A DNA stretch of 64,000 bases from Methylorubrum extorquens (GTDB taxonomy: Bacteria; Pseudomonadota; Alphaproteobacteria; Rhizobiales; Beijerinckiaceae): NCBI RefSeq assembly GCF_024169925.1, contig NZ_JALJXF010000001.1:4945857-5009856 (forward strand), given 5' to 3'. Of this stretch, positions 61,638-64,000 are shown piece after piece (positions within the stretch are counted from its first letter, which is position 1; every line of letters starts with the position of its first letter). The translations under genes were made by a program, and so were the position numbers. The notes under the pieces are model-generated. The model saw nothing but the letters and a program-made list of their open reading frames with translations. It was not told the DNA's origin and did not search any database.

Positions 61638-63806
61638 TCACCGCATCGCGTCGCGCTGCGCCATCGCCGTGGCGGTCTTCGATTTCTGCATCGTCGCCTC
61701 GGTCTGGTCGCGCTGGCGCTTGAACTCGGTGAGCAGGCGGCCGTCGAGCTCGCGACCGCGCGGCACGCGGATCTTCATCGGGTCGACGAAGTGCCCGTTG
61801 ATGATCACCTCGTAGTGCAGGTGCGCGCCTGTGGAGAGGCCGGTCGAGCCGACATAGCCGATCACCTGCCCCTGCCGGACGCGGCTGCCTGCGCTGACCC
61901 CGCGGGCGAACCGTGACATGTGGTTGTAGGTCGTGACGTAGCCGTTGATGTGCTGGACCTCGACCCGGCGGCCATAGCCCGAATCCCATTCCGCCTTGAT
62001 CACCGTGCCGTTGCCGGCGGCCACGATCGGCGTGCCGATCGGGTTGGCCCAATCGACGCCTGTATGGAGCTTGGCATAGCCGAGGATCGGGTGGCGCCGG
62101 TAGCCGAAGCCCGAGCGCATGATGCCGTCGGCGATGGGTTTGCGGATCAGGAACTTCTTCAGCGAGCGGCCCTGCTCGTCGAGATAATCGATCGAGCCGT
62201 CATCCGGCGACTGGAAGCGGTAGACCTTGCGCGACTCGCCTCCGAGGTTGAGCGCGGCGTAGAGCAGTTCCGGCCGCTCGGCGGCGGCGGGGCCGGCCTC
62301 CTCGTCGTAGGTGTAGAACAGATCGATCCCGTCGCCCGAAGAGATACGGCGCTGGAAGTCGATGTCGTAGCTGAAGATCCGGATAATGTCCTCGATCGTC
62401 GGGCGCGGCACGTCGTGGCGTGCGCCGGTCTCGTAGAGGCTCTGGTAGAGCCGCGGGCCGCTGCCCTCGTCCTCCTCATCGTCGTCCGGCGCCTCGGCCT
62501 GGGCCTGCTCCCGGTTGCGCCCCCGCGACTCGTCCACCGGCGGTGCGACCGGTACGAACGCCCCGTGATCGTTGATCGCTGCAATCGCCTGGACACCGCT
62601 CTCACCGAACAGCACCACCCGGGTCACCTGCCGCCCGTCACCGGGTTTCGGTCCGGGCGCGAATTGTGCGCGGAATTGCTGGCCCTCCGACAGAGCCGCA
62701 ACCTTGGCCTTCCCGCCGAGCGCCGTGACGATGCCCGCGATCGCCGGATCGGAGGCGTGCCCCGTCGCCTTGAGGACGCCGTCGAGGGTTTCCCCGCGCT
62801 TGAGCGCGAGGTCGCGTTCCTCGACCAGCGGCGCCTCGCCGGCGCGCAGCTCCACCTTGGCGAGCTTCGTCACGTTCTCGGGGACGACGAGCACCTCGAT
62901 CGACTTGAACGGGCTGTTGTCCTCACCGAGCTTGCCCTTCCCTTGGCCGTTCGCCTCGCCGAACCCGGCGAATGCCGAGCCGTGCTGCAGGGTGCGCGAG
63001 AGCAGGATCTGGGGCGCCAGCGGAAGGGCTGTGCGGCGCCCGGCTTCCGCCGCGAGGCGCCGCTCTTCCTCGATCTGCGCGGTCACGTCCTCGTCCGAGA
63101 GCGCGGGGGCGCCCGGATCGACGGCGATCTCGGCAAGATCGCGTTTCACCACCGTGACCTCGGCGCCCGGTGCGTCTGCGGCACCGGGATCGGGCGCGCG
63201 CTCCTGCGGCTCGTCGGAGACGAACTTCATCGGATCGAAGCGTGGGATGTCGCTGGCGAACACGCCCGTCGACATCGACAGGTTGGACGAGATCCGGACG
63301 AAGGGCCGGACCTTGATGATCTCCCGATCGCCGAGGCGCACCGTCACCGGGGTGCGAAAGCTCTGCTTGGCTGATGCGATCATCAGATTGCGAACGAGGC
63401 GGTCACCCTTGTGCGCGGAGGCGATCCCAGCCTCCTCGACGGCGGGCGCCTGCGTCTGCGGACGGGGACCGAGATTCGGCCGATCCGAGACGGCCGCAAG
63501 CGATGCATCGCCCTGAAGGGAGACGTGGATCGCTGCGCCCATCAGAAGCGCGCCGGTGATGCCGGTGAGAGCGCTGGCGCAGAGCCAGCGCAGATTGACG
63601 TCGCGCCGATCGATCTGCCGGGCATCCGCACCAAGGAGGTTCAGCGGCGGTTCGACGCCTCGCGGCAGCGTCGGCGGGCGTTGCTTCGCCGCTGCCGCCG
63701 TTCCACCGATCTTCAGTCGCTCGCGCGTCACGGACTTCCTCTGCGTCGGCGCTTCGGACCGGTTGTCCCGCTCTGTCCTACCAGACTCGCGCTGGGCGAG
63801 CGACAT
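61638..63806 (-). CDS. M23 family metallopeptidase, membrane-anchored
   Basis: Peptidoglycan endopeptidase-type protein of 722 residues. A basic cytoplasmic N-terminus is followed by one helix near residues 76-95 (WLCASALTGITGALLMGAAI). A long periplasmic stalk carries OapA/LysM-like segments (RGETLDGVLKATGHASDPAIAGIVTAL). The C-terminal LytM domain has intact zinc ligands: HTGVDWANPIGTPIVAAGNG, with His and Asp, and STGAHLHYEVIINGHFVDP. It is probably active, not a degenerate EnvC type. ATG 63806 is the likely start; in-frame sequence upstream to 63932 is not protein-like. Confidence 0.92.
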   Translation of the reverse strand: MSLAQRESGRTERDNRSEAPTQRKSVTRERLKIGGTAAAAKQRPPTLPRGVEPPLNLLGADARQIDRRDVNLRWLCASALTGITGALLMGAAIHVSLQGDASLAAVSDRPNLGPRPQTQAPAVEEAGIASAHKGDRLVRNLMIASAKQSFRTPVTVRLGDREIIKVRPFVRISSNLSMSTGVFASDIPRFDPMKFVSDEPQERAPDPGAADAPGAEVTVVKRDLAEIAVDPGAPALSDEDVTAQIEEERRLAAEAGRRTALPLAPQILLSRTLQHGSAFAGFGEANGQGKGKLGEDNSPFKSIEVLVVPENVTKLAKVELRAGEAPLVEERDLALKRGETLDGVLKATGHASDPAIAGIVTALGGKAKVAALSEGQQFRAQFAPGPKPGDGRQVTRVVLFGESGVQAIAAINDHGAFVPVAPPVDESRGRNREQAQAEAPDDDEEDEGSGPRLYQSLYETGARHDVPRPTIEDIIRIFSYDIDFQRRISSGDGIDLFYTYDEEAGPAAAERPELLYAALNLGGESRKVYRFQSPDDGSIDYLDEQGRSLKKFLIRKPIADGIMRSGFGYRRHPILGYAKLHTGVDWANPIGTPIVAAGNGTVIKAEWDSGYGRRVEVQHINGYVTTYNHMSRFARGVSAGSRVRQGQVIGYVGSTGLSTGAHLHYEVIINGHFVDPMKIRVPRGRELDGRLLTEFKRQRDQTEATMQKSKTATAMAQRDAMR

Positions 63807-64000
63807 GGGACTTCGCGGTACGACGCGCGGCCGACGGAAACGATGTCCGGGGCCAGCATGTCCAGATTGAGGCGGCGGGCTCCCTGCTGATGACGGCCCC
63901 CAAGGAGGCTGTCGTAAGGCTGTGATGTCCACGTGGTCGGATGTGGAACTTTTCTCGATTTGGCCGTTGACGCCGGATCGGTGACCCCATAGAAGCTGCC
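63807..64000. other. Upstream region of the M23 peptidase gene (window edge)
   Basis: This 194-base stretch must hold the promoter of the M23 gene. AAAAGTTCCACATCCGACCA at about 63933-63952 (minus strand) is the least GC-rich part, but no convincing -35/-10 pair is seen. Open frames here are not gene-like. Confidence 0.4.

Overview
The window is ordinary chromosomal DNA of a GC-rich alphaproteobacterium. Gene content and order point to Rhizobiales, most likely Methylobacterium/Methylorubrum: nuoH-N followed by birA, an RNase J gene, a methylmalonyl-CoA epimerase gene, a DUF1467 gene, a short editing-less proS and lolCD; a GAAC-N7-GAAC type SOS operator; an aerobic-type cob set; and dispersed 45-bp palindromic repeats. 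The genus is inference; the order is well supported. No rRNA, tRNA, CRISPR array or prophage is visible.

Region 1 (1-15.6 kb, all plus strand): the end of the respiratory complex I operon (nuoG tail, nuoH to nuoN, with ATGA-type overlaps between the antiporter-like subunits). It runs into birA, which carries an in-frame palindromic repeat insertion. Then come rnj, mce, a DUF1467 membrane protein, proS and the Lol lipoprotein exporter genes. Strong hairpins separate rnj, mce and proS.

Region 2 (15.8-27.7 kb): an ExoD-like membrane protein, an orphan BcsS-like outer-membrane protein, an atypical SDR and a formyltransferase-like gene. Directly after the last gene's stop codon sits a nested mobile island: 38-bp imperfect terminal repeats enclosing two complete IS1182-type elements and one AT-richer 100-codon gene. 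Beyond it lie a DUF2256 gene and a four-gene minus-strand operon for molybdenum-cofactor maturation (split XdhC halves, a molybdopterin-binding protein, a MobA-like nucleotidyltransferase). An orphan branched-chain-type substrate-binding protein and an extended infA follow.

Region 3 (27.7-39.9 kb): replication and repair genes parC, recO and dnaE, with two good LexA-type boxes. One lies upstream of parC. The other controls a 34-codon single-pass membrane protein that conventional gene calling would miss. A zinc-uptake locus follows: a 43-codon membrane peptide gene, znuC and znuB, diverging from zur across a Zur-box-like palindrome. ZnuC, Zur and NuoL carry histidine-rich segments.

Region 4 (39.9-64 kb): an exopolysaccharide-type sugar transferase, a fosmidomycin-resistance-type MFS pump, an IsdG-like monooxygenase and an XRE regulator. 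Two cobalamin pairs (cobM-cobB and cobL-cobE) on the same strand are separated by a PACE efflux gene, its divergent LysR regulator and a membrane diguanylate cyclase. Then come an OxlT-like MFS gene, a methyltransferase, a fused dihydroxyacetone kinase, a gamma-glutamyltransferase-family enzyme, htpG (TTG start), small hypothetical genes, gluQ, an LprI-like protein and a membrane-anchored M23 endopeptidase.
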